A stretch of DNA of 64,000 nt from an uncultured Denitrobacterium sp. (GTDB lineage Bacteria > Actinomycetota > Coriobacteriia > Coriobacteriales > Eggerthellaceae). The position numbers and the translations under genes are program-made. Location of the stretch: the NCBI GenBank assembly GCA_905236045.1, contig CAJOOG010000013.1, positions 1 through 64,000 on the forward strand. Reading direction: 5' to 3'. Below are positions 1 through 8,443 of this stretch, one piece after another (position 1 is the stretch's first letter; each line of letters opens with the position of its first letter). Below the pieces are notes generated by a model that worked only from the letters and a program-made list of their open reading frames with translations, was not told the DNA's origin and did no database searches.

Positions 1-1
1 C

Positions 2-595
2 GCGCCAGCGGCTGAACTCGCGTCCGTGCCAGAGCCCGAACCTGCGCCGGTGGCTGCGGTGGAACCCGAGGTCGAACCCGCGCCCGCGCCGGATCCGGAA
101 CCCGAGGTCGAACCTGCGCCCGAGCCGGAAGTCGCGTCTGCGCCCGAACCTGCGCCCGAGCCCGAGCCCGCGCCCGAGCCTGCACCCGCATCCGAACCCG
201 AGCCGGCCCCTGCGCCGCAACCCGAACCGGAACCGGAACCCGATCCCGACCCGGTCGGCGCTCATGGAGCGTCGACCCCGCGGGCCTCCGCGGTCTCTTC
301 GCCCTCCATCGTCCCCCCATTCGATTCCTCCCGCGCATCCGTCGCCTCCGCCGATGACGACTCGCCCCTTGAGGAAGAGACCGAAACGCCCGAAGAGACG
401 GATCGGCGCGAAAAGCCCAAGAAACCCAAGAGGCCGAAGAAGGGCAAGAAGACGAAGAAAAAGAAGGAGAAGAAGGCCAAAAAGGTCAAGGAAGAGGCGA
501 AGCGTCAGAAGGTCGTCGGGCAACAGCCCGAGCGATGCGCTCCTTCCCTCATGGGAAGCCATGCCGAGATTTCCGCGGGTTTCTTCCTTCTCTGA
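2..595 (+). CDS. Pro/Glu/Ala-rich protein with Lys-rich C-terminus (3' part only)
   Basis: The reading frame is open to the left edge, so the true start lies outside the window. What is visible is about 85 residues of alternating Glu-Pro and Ala-Pro dipeptides, a Ser/Ala-rich linker, an acidic stretch ([11 protein letters not shown]) and then a strongly basic Lys/Pro segment of about 40 residues, ending in a short hydrophobic tail at the TGA at 593-595. No enzymatic motif is seen. Such Pro-rich plus Lys-rich regions occur as linkers or tails of cell-surface or Tat/TonB-like proteins, but the folded domain, if any, is missing here. Third-position GC bias in this frame and the lack of any competing gene support that it is translated. 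Function unknown. Confidence 0.5.
   Translation, partial: APAAELASVPEPEPAPVAAVEPEVEPAPAPDPEPEVEPAPEPEVASAPEPAPEPEPAPEPAPASEPEPAPAPQPEPEPEPDPDPVGAHGASTPRASAVSSPSIVPPFDSSRASVASADDDSPLEEETETPEETDRREKPKKPKRPKKGKKTKKKKEKKAKKVKEEAKRQKVVGQQPERCAPSLMGSHAEISAGFFLL
20..260. repeat. Degenerate hexamer-type coding repeat (Glu-Pro / Ala-Pro)
   Basis: About 240 bases consist of short imperfect units such as cccgag, gaaccc, gcgccc and gagccg, encoding EP and AP dipeptides. It is a low-complexity coding repeat within the left-edge gene and could vary in length by slippage. Confidence 0.7.
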
Positions 596-615
596 TGCGA
601 ATGTAAGGGCAGCAT

Positions 616-1995
616 ATGGCAGAGACGAAAGGGGCCCGCGCTGCGTGGTCCGGTAAATGGATGTTCATTCTCTCCTCCGCGGCCAGCGCCGTCGGATTGG
701 GCAACATGTGGCGATTCCCGTACTTGGCGGCCAAGTACGGTGGCGGCATGTTCATTCTCACCTACCTGGTGCTGGTCTTCACGTTCGGCGTCTCGCTGCT
801 TTTGCTGGAGACCTCGCTCGGGCGCAAGACCGGCCAATCGGTCATCGGGGCTTACAGTTCCTTCGGGAAGAAGTACAAGTTCATCGGCATCTTGTCCACG
901 GCCGTGCCTTTCATCATCACGCCCTACTACTGCATCATCGGCGGGTGGGTTGCCAAATACATGGTCAGCTACCTTACGGATGCCCCCTCCGCCTTGGCCG
1001 ACGGCGGCGATTTCTTCACCGCCTTCATCACCAGCGCGGATAGCTCGCTTCTGTTCATGCTCCTGTTCATGGCCGTGGCGTTCTTGGTCGTTTCCCTGGG
1101 GGTTAAAGGCGGCATCGAGAAGGCCAACCTCATCATGATGCCTCTGCTCATCTTGGCCGCTCTCGCCATCGCCATCTATGTGGCCATATGGCCGGGTGCG
1201 ATGGACGGCATCGCCTATTACCTCACCCCCGACTTCAGCAAATTCAGCCCCGAACTCGTCATCGGCGCTTTGGGGCAGATGTTCTACAGCCTCTCGCTCG
1301 CCATGGCCATCATGGTCACGTACGGAAGCTATCTCGATAAGAAAGAGAACCTGCCGCGCAGCGTGGCCTGGATCGGCGGGGCGGATTTGGCGGTCTCGCT
1401 GCTTGCTGGCGCCATGATCGTGCCGGCGGCTTTCATCGCGCTCGGCTCTGCCGACGCCGTCGCATCCAAGGCGGGCCCTTCGCTCATGTTCGTCACCCTT
1501 CCCGGCGTGTTCGAACAGATGGGCGGTATGGCCCCCATCATCGGCTTCGGATTCTTCATGCTCGTGTTCTTCGCCGCGCTCACCAGCGCCATCAGCCTCA
1601 TCGAGGCATGCGTCTCCATCATCACGGATGGAACCGGCTGCTCGCGACGCCGGAGCCTCATCGCCACCCTTCTCATCGTGGTCGCCTCGGGCATCTTCAT
1701 CAATCTGGGCTATAACGGCCTCTCCTTCATCGAACCGCTCGGCGCGGGGAGCACGCTGCTCGACTTTTTCGACTTCATCAGCAATTCGGTCATCATGCCC
1801 ATCGTGGCCCTCTGCACCGTCATCTTCGTCGGTTGGATCATCAAACCCCAGGTGCTGGTGGAGGAGATAAAGCAGTCTTCGCCCTTCAAGCTGGAGCGGG
1901 CGTGGGTCGTCATGGTCAAATACGTGGCCCCCGTCCTGCTCGTAGTCATCCTCGCCACGAACATAATCGCCCAGCTGGGTTTGATCAGCGTATAG
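616..1995 (+). CDS. Sodium-dependent transporter, NSS (SNF) family
   Basis: A 459-residue polytopic membrane protein of the neurotransmitter:sodium symporter family, which moves amino acids or related small solutes with Na+. The family signature in the first helix is present (AVGLGNMWRFPY, residues 25-36), with an unwound Gly-rich segment as in LeuT-type carriers, followed by about ten further hydrophobic segments up to the C-terminus. The length fits the bacterial subgroup. The ATG at 616 follows a weak ribosome binding site (taaggg, 5 nt away). Substrate cannot be read from sequence. It sits alone between the Pro-rich gene and ychF; the 33-nt gap to ychF would allow co-transcription. The membrane topology is by eye only. 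Confidence 0.88.
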   Translation: MAETKGARAAWSGKWMFILSSAASAVGLGNMWRFPYLAAKYGGGMFILTYLVLVFTFGVSLLLLETSLGRKTGQSVIGAYSSFGKKYKFIGILSTAVPFIITPYYCIIGGWVAKYMVSYLTDAPSALADGGDFFTAFITSADSSLLFMLLFMAVAFLVVSLGVKGGIEKANLIMMPLLILAALAIAIYVAIWPGAMDGIAYYLTPDFSKFSPELVIGALGQMFYSLSLAMAIMVTYGSYLDKKENLPRSVAWIGGADLAVSLLAGAMIVPAAFIALGSADAVASKAGPSLMFVTLPGVFEQMGGMAPIIGFGFFMLVFFAALTSAISLIEACVSIITDGTGCSRRRSLIATLLIVVASGIFINLGYNGLSFIEPLGAGSTLLDFFDFISNSVIMPIVALCTVIFVGWIIKPQVLVEEIKQSSPFKLERAWVVMVKYVAPVLLVVILATNIIAQLGLISV

Positions 1996-2028
1996 GGCTC
2001 CGTCCGCCACGACATCAGGAGTTGCTCC

Positions 2029-3102
2029 ATGGCACTTTCAATCGGCATCGTCGGCCTGCCCAATGTGGGCAAATCCACGCTCTTCACGGCCCTCACCAAC
2101 AAGGGAGGCTTGGCGGCCAATTACCCTTTCGCCACCATCGAGCCCAACGTGGGCGTGGTTCCCGTGCCCGACGGCCGTCTGGACCGTTTGGCCGAAATCG
2201 ACAAGCCCGCGCGCGTGATCCCCGCTACGGTCGAGTTCGTGGACATCGCCGGGTTGGTGGAAGGCGCCAGCCAGGGAGAGGGCCTGGGCAACCAGTTTCT
2301 CGCGAACATCCGCGAATGCAACGCCATCTGCGAAGTGGTGCGCTTCTTCAGCGACCCCGATGTCGTTCATGTGGCAGGCAAGGTCGACCCGCAATCCGAT
2401 GTCGATACCATCAAGACCGAGCTCATCCTAGCCGACATAGCCACCATCGACAAAGCCTTGCCGCGTCTGGAGAAGGAGGCCAAGCGCGATAAGAGCCTGC
2501 AAATCAATTTCGATGCAGCCAAGAAGGCCCTTGCCGGCCTCAACGACGGGCATCGCGCCCTCACGCTCGACTTGTCGGAGGAAGAGGTCGAGGCGCTCTA
2601 CGGGCTTCACCTGCTTACCATGAAGCCTATGCTCTACATCGCCAACGTGGACGAGGATCAGATGGACGCCGACCTTCGCGAGATAGACGGCACTACCCCC
2701 GTGCCCATCTCCGCCAAGATCGAGGCGGATTTGGCCGAACTCGACCCGGCGGAGGCGCGAGAGTACCTGGATGCGCTCGGACTCGAGGAAGGCGGCTTGG
2801 CTCGTCTCGTGCGCGAAGCATACAAGCTCCTGGGCCTGCAGAGTTTCTTCACGAGCGGTCCGGACGAGTCTCGTGCGTGGACGGTGAAGGTGGGCGCGAA
2901 AGCCCCGCAGGCCGCCGGGGTCATCCACACGGACTTCGAGCACGGGTTCATTAAAGCGGAAACCGCCAGCTTCGAGGATTACGATCGCTACGACGGCGAA
3001 GCGGGCTGCCGCGCCGCCGGCCGCCTGCGCCAAGAAGGCAAAGACTACGTGGTGCAAGACGGCGACATCATGCACTTCAAGTTCTCGGTTTCGAAGTCCT
3101 GA
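2029..3102 (+). CDS. ychF: Redox-regulated ATPase YchF (Obg family)
   Basis: 357 residues, the usual size for YchF/Ola1. The P-loop GLPNVGKST is at residues 9-17, the G3 motif appears as DIAGLVEG, and the G4 position reads NVDE (about residue 205) instead of NKxD; that substitution is characteristic of YchF and explains its preference for ATP over GTP. The C-terminal TGS domain contains the typical [18 protein letters not shown] segment. The family binds ribosomes and is linked to translation and oxidative stress. The start ATG at 2029 has aggag 6-10 nt upstream. A GC-rich inverted repeat (3119-3138) follows the stop, but without a T tract I do not call it a terminator. Confidence 0.96.
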   Translation: MALSIGIVGLPNVGKSTLFTALTNKGGLAANYPFATIEPNVGVVPVPDGRLDRLAEIDKPARVIPATVEFVDIAGLVEGASQGEGLGNQFLANIRECNAICEVVRFFSDPDVVHVAGKVDPQSDVDTIKTELILADIATIDKALPRLEKEAKRDKSLQINFDAAKKALAGLNDGHRALTLDLSEEEVEALYGLHLLTMKPMLYIANVDEDQMDADLREIDGTTPVPISAKIEADLAELDPAEAREYLDALGLEEGGLARLVREAYKLLGLQSFFTSGPDESRAWTVKVGAKAPQAAGVIHTDFEHGFIKAETASFEDYDRYDGEAGCRAAGRLRQEGKDYVVQDGDIMHFKFSVSKS

Positions 3103-3195
3103 CGGTCGTCGAGCCAGCCGGCGCCGCTCTCGGCGCCGCCCCGTCCCAGCTTCCGCCCCTCCGCTTGCCGGCGCAGTTCTCCGGCTTCCCCGTGC

Positions 3196-3230
3196 TAGAA
3201 TGGTCGGGTTGATTTTCGACCCGAGGGGAA
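3196..3230 (+). promoter_or_regulatory. Probable gatC promoter (-10) and leader hairpin
   Basis: TAGAAT at 3196-3201 resembles a -10 box 32 nt before the gatC ATG. A 6-bp inverted repeat (tcgggt 3204-3209 / acccga 3219-3224) sits across the expected start of transcription, directly before the ribosome binding site aggggaa. No good -35 is seen. The hairpin could be an operator or simply chance. Confidence 0.4.
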
Positions 3231-3233
3231 CCT

Positions 3234-3542
3234 ATGACCCAGCATGTGAGCGAAAAGGATGTGCGCGGCATTGCGCAGTACTGCCGCATCGGATTGTCCG
3301 AGGCGGACCTGCCCCGGATGACGCGCGACCTCAACGACATCATCGACAGCCTCAAGCCCATTACCGAGTACGACCTGGAGGGCGTGGAGCCCACCTTCCA
3401 TCCCATCGGCGATCTTTCGAACGTCATGCGCGAGGATGCGGAGGTCCGGGGTTTCACCCAGGAAGAGGCGCTCTCCAATGCGCCCAAGCAGCAAGATGGC
3501 CAGTTCCTTATTCCGGCCATCCTGGGCGGAGGTGAAGCATGA
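3234..3542 (+). CDS. gatC: Asp-tRNA(Asn)/Glu-tRNA(Gln) amidotransferase subunit C
   Basis: 102-residue small subunit of the GatCAB amidotransferase, which converts misacylated Glu-tRNA(Gln) and/or Asp-tRNA(Asn) to the correct amidated form. The N-terminal helix pattern (VRGIAQYCRIGLSEADLP) and the middle DLNDIIDSL segment match the family, and the length is standard. The ATG is preceded by aggggaa. Its TGA overlaps the gatA start by 4 nt (ATGA at 3539-3542), so the two subunits are probably translationally coupled. GatC stabilises GatA and bridges it to GatB. Confidence 0.95.
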   Translation: MTQHVSEKDVRGIAQYCRIGLSEADLPRMTRDLNDIIDSLKPITEYDLEGVEPTFHPIGDLSNVMREDAEVRGFTQEEALSNAPKQQDGQFLIPAILGGGEA

Positions 3543-5023
3543 CGGAATTCGGATGCATGGATGCCCGGCAGATCGCCCAGGGTCTACGAGCCCACGACTT
3601 CACGGCTCGCGAAGTCGCCGAAGGCGCGCTCTCGCGTGTGGAGGAAGTCGACGCGCGGGTGAATGCCTTTCTGGAGGTGACGCCCGAGCTGGCGCTTGCC
3701 GCCGCGGACAAGGTGGATGCCGCCTTGGCGGCGGGCTCTGACGAGGATCTGGGTCCGCTCGCCGGCGTGCCCGTGGCCTTCAAGGACAATATGAACCTCG
3801 TCGGCACCCATACCACTTGCGCGAGCCGCATGCTGGAGAACTACGTTTCTCCTTATACCGCCACCTGCGTGCAGAAGATGCTCGATGCGGGCACTATTCC
3901 CCTGGGCAAGCTGAACATGGACGAGTTCGCCTTCGGCAGCTCCACCGAGACCAGCGCCTTCGGCGTCACGAAGAACCCTTGGGATTTGGAGCGAGTTCCC
4001 GGCGGCAGCTCGGGCGGCAGCGCCGCGGCAGTCGCCTCCGGCATGGCGGTCATCGCTCTGGGCTCCGACACCGGCGGGTCCATCCGTCAGCCGGGGTGCT
4101 TCACTGGCACGGTGGCCGTCAAGCCCACCTATGGCGTGGTCAGCCGCTACGGCATCGTGGCTTTCGGCAGTTCGCTCGACCAGGTCGGGCCCTTCAGCCA
4201 CACGGTGCGCGATGCGGCCCTGGCCCTGAATGCGCTTTCCGGGCGCGATCCTCGCGATTGCACGAGCCAGGAATGCACGGTGGACTTCACCGCCAACCTC
4301 GATGAAGGGGCGGCGGGCATGAAGATCGGCATCGTGCCCGAATTCATGCATGCCCAGGGACTCGAGCCCGAGATGGCGGCGGCCGTGGAAGAGGCCGCCG
4401 CCAAGTTGGAAGCAGCGGGCGCCTCCCTCGTGGAGGTGGAGCTGCCCAACGCGCAGGCCGCCATGAGCGCCTACTACGTGCTGGGGCCGTGCGAGGCCTT
4501 CAGCAACCTGAGCCGTTTCGACGGGGTGCGCTATGGGTACCAAGACCCCGGGCACAAGGACCTGAACAGCCAAGACGATGCGAGCCGTGCCAAGGGCTTC
4601 GGGCCGGAGGCGCGTCGGCGCATCATGTTGGGCAGCTATCTGCTCTCCGCGGGCGTCTACGACACTTACTACTATCCCGCGCAGCAGGTCCGCACGCTCA
4701 TTACGGCGGACTACAAGCGCGCTTTCGAGAAGGTCGACGCCATTCTGGCGCCCGTCAGCCCGCGTACCGCGTTCAAGATCGGCGAGGTTTCCGACCCGAC
4801 GACCATGTATCTGTCGGACATCTTCACCATTTCCATCAACATCGCCGGCAACGGCGGCATGAACATGCCCTTGGGATTCGGTCGCGACAGCGGCCTGCCC
4901 GTGGGCTGTCAGCTGATCGCGCCTCCCTTCAAAGACGAGAATATGCTGCGCGTGGCGGCCGAGCTCGAGCGCATCTACGGAAGCGCCCCGGTCGCACCCG
5001 AGTTCGCGGAAGGGAGGGAGTAG
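3539..5023 (+). CDS. gatA: Asp-tRNA(Asn)/Glu-tRNA(Gln) amidotransferase subunit A
   Basis: 494 residues, the catalytic amidase subunit that hydrolyses glutamine to supply ammonia for tRNA-linked Glu/Asp amidation. The amidase-signature Ser-cisSer-Lys machinery is visible: Lys in PVAFKDN (about residue 80), the Gly/Ser-rich GGSSGGSAAAVASG stretch (about 155-168) and the nucleophile region GSDTGGSIRQP (about 178-188). The start overlaps the gatC stop. The downstream gatB begins 3 nt after the stop, and the gatB ribosome binding site (gggaggg) lies inside the last gatA codons. Confidence 0.97.
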   Translation: MTEFGCMDARQIAQGLRAHDFTAREVAEGALSRVEEVDARVNAFLEVTPELALAAADKVDAALAAGSDEDLGPLAGVPVAFKDNMNLVGTHTTCASRMLENYVSPYTATCVQKMLDAGTIPLGKLNMDEFAFGSSTETSAFGVTKNPWDLERVPGGSSGGSAAAVASGMAVIALGSDTGGSIRQPGCFTGTVAVKPTYGVVSRYGIVAFGSSLDQVGPFSHTVRDAALALNALSGRDPRDCTSQECTVDFTANLDEGAAGMKIGIVPEFMHAQGLEPEMAAAVEEAAAKLEAAGASLVEVELPNAQAAMSAYYVLGPCEAFSNLSRFDGVRYGYQDPGHKDLNSQDDASRAKGFGPEARRRIMLGSYLLSAGVYDTYYYPAQQVRTLITADYKRAFEKVDAILAPVSPRTAFKIGEVSDPTTMYLSDIFTISINIAGNGGMNMPLGFGRDSGLPVGCQLIAPPFKDENMLRVAAELERIYGSAPVAPEFAEGRE

Positions 5024-5026
5024 CCC

Positions 5027-6592
5027 ATGAAGACCACAGAAGAAGTGTTCCAGGACTGGGAAGCCGTCATCGGGCTGGAGGTTCACTGCGAGCTGACAAA
5101 GCTGGAGACCAAGATGTTCTGCGGTTGCAAGCTGGAGTTCGGGGCGGAACCCAATACGCATACCTGCCCCGTGTGCTTGGGGTTGCCGGGCGCTTTGCCG
5201 GTGCCCAATCGCGCGGCAATCGAGAACATCGTGCTGGCGGGGCTAGCCACCAATTGCGACATCGAGAAGCACACGATGTTCTACCGCAAGGGCTACATGT
5301 ATCCCGATATGGCGAAGAACTTCCAGACGACGCAGGGCCCCAAGGCCTTTTGCATGCGCGGCTGGCTGGATCTGGATATCGACGGGCGCGCGGCGGAGGA
5401 GCGCTACAACATAGACGCGTTGCAGCCAGGCGATGCGGAGGAGAACATCACGCGTACCGAAGAGGGGTATGTGGCGCACGTGGGCATCACGCGCATTCAC
5501 ATGGAGGAGGACGCGGCGAAGCTCGTGCATATCGGCGGGTCGGAGGGACGCATCGAAGGCGCCACGCAGAGCCTCATCGACTACAATCGCGCCGGCACGC
5601 CGCTGATGGAGCTGGTGACCGAGCCCGATTTGCGCACGCCCGAGGAAGCGCGCGCCTTCATGCAGAAGCTGCGCCAGGTTTGGTTGGCATTGGGCATCTC
5701 GGACTGCAGCATGGAGGAAGGGAGCCTGCGCGCCGACGGCAACGTGTCCCTGCGTCGACGCGGCTCCAAGGAGCTGGGCACCAAGACCGAGCTCAAGAAC
5801 ATCAACAGCTTCAAGAGCCTGCACGATGGGCTGGCCTACGAGATCTGCCGTCAGGCGGAAGTGCTCGAGGAAGGCGGCATCATCTACCAGGAGACACGCC
5901 ATTGGGACCCGAGCGCTAAACGCACCGTCGTCATGCGGGTGAAGGAGACGGCGGACGACTACCGCATGTTCCCCGACCCGGATTTGGCGCCCTACGACCT
6001 CTCCGACGAGTTCATAGAGACGGTGCGTGCCAAGCTGCCCGAATTGCCGGATGCCAAGGCCAAGCGCTTCGCGGAATCCTTCGGGCTTGGCGCTTATGAT
6101 GCGCGTCATCTGGTGGAGCATCGCGCGACGGCGGATTTCTTCGAGGCCTGCATGGACGAGGAGTCCGCGAAGTCCGAGTACGCCAAGCCGCTGGCCAACC
6201 TGCTCATCAACGATATCGCCGCCCGCCTGAACACGGGCTGGGAGCTCGATGCCTCCGTTCTTTCGCCGAAACGCATGGTGGAGCTGGTGGGGCTGCTCGC
6301 AAGCGATGCCGTGTCGAGCAAGCAGGGCAAGGAGATTCTGACCGCCGTGCTCGAGGAGGATAAGGACCCGGCGGCAATCGCCGACGAACGCGGTATGAAG
6401 CAGGTCTCCGACGCCGGCGAGCTGGAAGCGGTCGTCGATGCGGTGCTGGCCGCCAACCCCGATAAGGTGGAAGCCTACAAGGGCGGCAAGACCGGCTTGC
6501 TCGGCTTCTTCGTGGGTCAGTGCATGAAGGCCACGCGCGGTCAGGGCAACCCGAAGCTCATCAACCAGCTGCTGGTGGATAAGCTAGCGTAG
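5027..6592 (+). CDS. gatB: Asp-tRNA(Asn)/Glu-tRNA(Gln) amidotransferase subunit B
   Basis: 521 residues; the tRNA-binding and phosphorylating (kinase) subunit of GatCAB. It opens with the family signature WEAVIGLEVHCEL, has the Cys-rich segment CGCKLEFG...CPVCLGLPG that holds zinc in GatB proteins, and ends with a helical YqeY-like domain that contacts the tRNA (from about residue 390). It is the third gene of gatCAB. No clear terminator follows; 200 bp separate it from the histidine operon. Confidence 0.97.
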   Translation: MKTTEEVFQDWEAVIGLEVHCELTKLETKMFCGCKLEFGAEPNTHTCPVCLGLPGALPVPNRAAIENIVLAGLATNCDIEKHTMFYRKGYMYPDMAKNFQTTQGPKAFCMRGWLDLDIDGRAAEERYNIDALQPGDAEENITRTEEGYVAHVGITRIHMEEDAAKLVHIGGSEGRIEGATQSLIDYNRAGTPLMELVTEPDLRTPEEARAFMQKLRQVWLALGISDCSMEEGSLRADGNVSLRRRGSKELGTKTELKNINSFKSLHDGLAYEICRQAEVLEEGGIIYQETRHWDPSAKRTVVMRVKETADDYRMFPDPDLAPYDLSDEFIETVRAKLPELPDAKAKRFAESFGLGAYDARHLVEHRATADFFEACMDEESAKSEYAKPLANLLINDIAARLNTGWELDASVLSPKRMVELVGLLASDAVSSKQGKEILTAVLEEDKDPAAIADERGMKQVSDAGELEAVVDAVLAANPDKVEAYKGGKTGLLGFFVGQCMKATRGQGNPKLINQLLVDKLA

Positions 6593-6683
6593 GATCTTGC
6601 GGGACCGAGGCGCCTTTGCGCATCGCCATGCTTATGGCGGGATCCGGCGGGCAGAACACGGCGGGGTGCGGATTTGTGGAGAT

Positions 6684-6734
6684 AGCGGTACTTTAGCGCT
6701 CTACTGCGATAAAGTACCGCTGGTCGGGTATACT
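6684..6734 (+). promoter_or_regulatory. his operon promoter with perfect 12-bp inverted repeat (operator-like)
   Basis: The arms agcggtacttta (6684-6695) and taaagtaccgct (6710-6721) are exact reverse complements separated by 14 nt. A TATACT -10 box lies at 6729-6734, so the right arm sits in the -35/-10 spacer, where a bound repressor would block RNA polymerase. No good -35 is visible. The arrangement suggests a dimeric DNA-binding regulator of histidine genes; the regulator is not in the window. Alternatively the RNA could form a leader hairpin if transcription starts further upstream. Confidence 0.6.
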
Positions 6735-6792
6735 TGCATGACACTAACGACCGAGGTTCACGGCCATGGCGAAGAGAGGCGAAGGAAGCGAC

Positions 6793-8400
6793 ATGAATTT
6801 CGTGACTCCCGCGGGACTGCGGGACGTACTGCCGGAAGAGGCCCTGCGCAGGGAGCAGATTACCGCGAGCGTGCAGGCGCTCTTCGCCGAGCACGGCTAT
6901 GCCCCCATCGAGACTCCCAGTTTGGAACAGCTCGATGTGATGCAGGCTGCCGGGCGCATTCCCGCCTCCCCCTTCAAGCTGTTCGATGCCAGCGGGGAGT
7001 TGCTGGCGCTGCGCCCCGATGTGACCATGCAGGTGGCGCGTATGGCGGCCACCCGTCTGCGCGGGCAGTCCGGTCCGCTGCGCTTCCGCTACACCCAGCG
7101 CGTCTTCCGCGAGCCCGACCAGCAGGCGGCCTCGCGCGAGCTCACGCAGATAGGCTTGGAATGTCTTGGTGCGCAAGGCGCCGAGGCGGATGCGGAAATC
7201 GTGGGCCTGTTCGCGGAGGCGCTGCGCCTGGCGGGGCTCGACGATTTCAAGATCGCCCTCGGCACAGTGGGCGTGGTGCGCGCTCTGCTGGAGACCTGCC
7301 CGGCGGCGGGCGCGTGGAAAAACCAGGTGCTGGCCGCCTACCACGCCTCCGATTTCATCGAGCTGAACCGTCTGACGAAGCTGGAGGACGTCCCCACGGC
7401 CTTCGCGGGGGCCATCGCGAAGCTGCCGTTCATCCGCGGTGGACGCGAGGCCATCGAAGAGGCTCGGGCGCTCGCCGAGCCGCTCGGATGCGCCCGCGGT
7501 CTGGAAGATCTGGTCGCCGCCTTCGACATCTTATGCGCGCGGGGGCTCGAAGATGCGCTGTTGGTGGACTTCAGCATAATGAGCAGCTTCGACTACTACA
7601 CGGGCATCGTGTTCGAGGCATATCAGCCGGGTATGGGCGCGAGCTTGGGCAGCGGGGGCCGCTACGACGGCATGCTCGCCGCCTATGACGGAGAGCCCCT
7701 GCCCGCCGGCGGCTTCGCCTTCTACCTCGAGCAGGTAATGGCGGCGCTCGCCAAGCCGCAAGGCAGGACGCGCCCGCTGCGCATCGCCGTTCCCAAAGGC
7801 TCGCTCAACGCGGACACGATTCGCGTGCTCGCCCGGGCGGGGCTCGACACCTCCGGTCTGGAGGACCCCGGCCGTCAGCTGATTATCAGCAACCCCGGCG
7901 TCGATTACATCATCGTGCGTCCGACCGACGCCCCGGTGTTCGTCGCCATGGGCGCGGCGGATTGCGGCATCTGCGGACGCGACAGCCTGGTGGAGGCCGA
8001 TCCCGATGTGGTGGAGCTGGTGAACCTGGGTTACGGGGACTGTAAATTCGTAGTCGCCCAGCCCGAGGGCGCTACGCCGCGGGTGGAGGAGCGCTACCGC
8101 AAGCTGGGCAGCATCCGCGTGACCACCAAGTACCCCAACATCACCAAGGCCTATTACGACCGCATCGGGCAACAGGTGGAGATCGTGAAGCTCCATGGCA
8201 ATATCGAGCTCGGACCGCTAATCGGCATGTCCGATCGCATCGTGGACATAACCGCCACGGGCACCACTCTGCGCGAGAACAATTTGGAAGTCGTGGACGA
8301 CGTCATGGATTCCACGGCACGCTTCTTCGCCAACCCCTGCGCCTTCCGCATGGACGAGCGCGTGCTGGCCCTGTCGAAGAGGCTGAAGGATGAGAAGTAA
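6793..8400 (+). CDS. hisZG: HisZ-HisG fusion: ATP phosphoribosyltransferase, regulatory plus catalytic parts
   Basis: 535 residues that combine two usually separate proteins. Residues 1-about 320 are a histidyl-tRNA-synthetase-like HisZ domain (start MNFVTPAGLRDVLPEE, class II motif FRYTQRVFREPD, GSGGRYDGML). Residues about 327-535 are a short-form HisG (IAVPKGSLN, CGICGRDSLVE, ATGTTLRENN), which makes N1-(5'-phosphoribosyl)-ATP from PRPP and ATP, the first step of histidine synthesis. Short HisG normally needs HisZ for activity and histidine feedback, so fusion fixes the subunits at 1:1. I chose ATG 6793 over 6766 because aggcgaaggaag precedes it at a proper distance and it matches HisZ N-termini. 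It is the first gene of the his cluster. Confidence 0.93.
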   Translation: MNFVTPAGLRDVLPEEALRREQITASVQALFAEHGYAPIETPSLEQLDVMQAAGRIPASPFKLFDASGELLALRPDVTMQVARMAATRLRGQSGPLRFRYTQRVFREPDQQAASRELTQIGLECLGAQGAEADAEIVGLFAEALRLAGLDDFKIALGTVGVVRALLETCPAAGAWKNQVLAAYHASDFIELNRLTKLEDVPTAFAGAIAKLPFIRGGREAIEEARALAEPLGCARGLEDLVAAFDILCARGLEDALLVDFSIMSSFDYYTGIVFEAYQPGMGASLGSGGRYDGMLAAYDGEPLPAGGFAFYLEQVMAALAKPQGRTRPLRIAVPKGSLNADTIRVLARAGLDTSGLEDPGRQLIISNPGVDYIIVRPTDAPVFVAMGAADCGICGRDSLVEADPDVVELVNLGYGDCKFVVAQPEGATPRVEERYRKLGSIRVTTKYPNITKAYYDRIGQQVEIVKLHGNIELGPLIGMSDRIVDITATGTTLRENNLEVVDDVMDSTARFFANPCAFRMDERVLALSKRLKDEK

Positions 8401-8443
8401 CGGGCATCCTCGGACGAAATAGCCACTGGAAGGAGAAAACAGC

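Noticed and set aside
20-260. Pro/Glu repeat as a CRISPR or tandem DNA repeat array
   Set aside because: The units are short and degenerate, with no spacers; it is best explained as coding low complexity.
505-2010. 501-residue minus-strand frame opposite the NSS transporter
   Set aside because: Antisense shadow of a well-supported gene; composition is a mirror of the high third-position GC, with His/Asp/Glu-rich nonsense and no start signal.
3119-3138. GC-rich inverted repeat after ychF as a terminator
   Set aside because: No T tract follows, so I do not call it a terminator.
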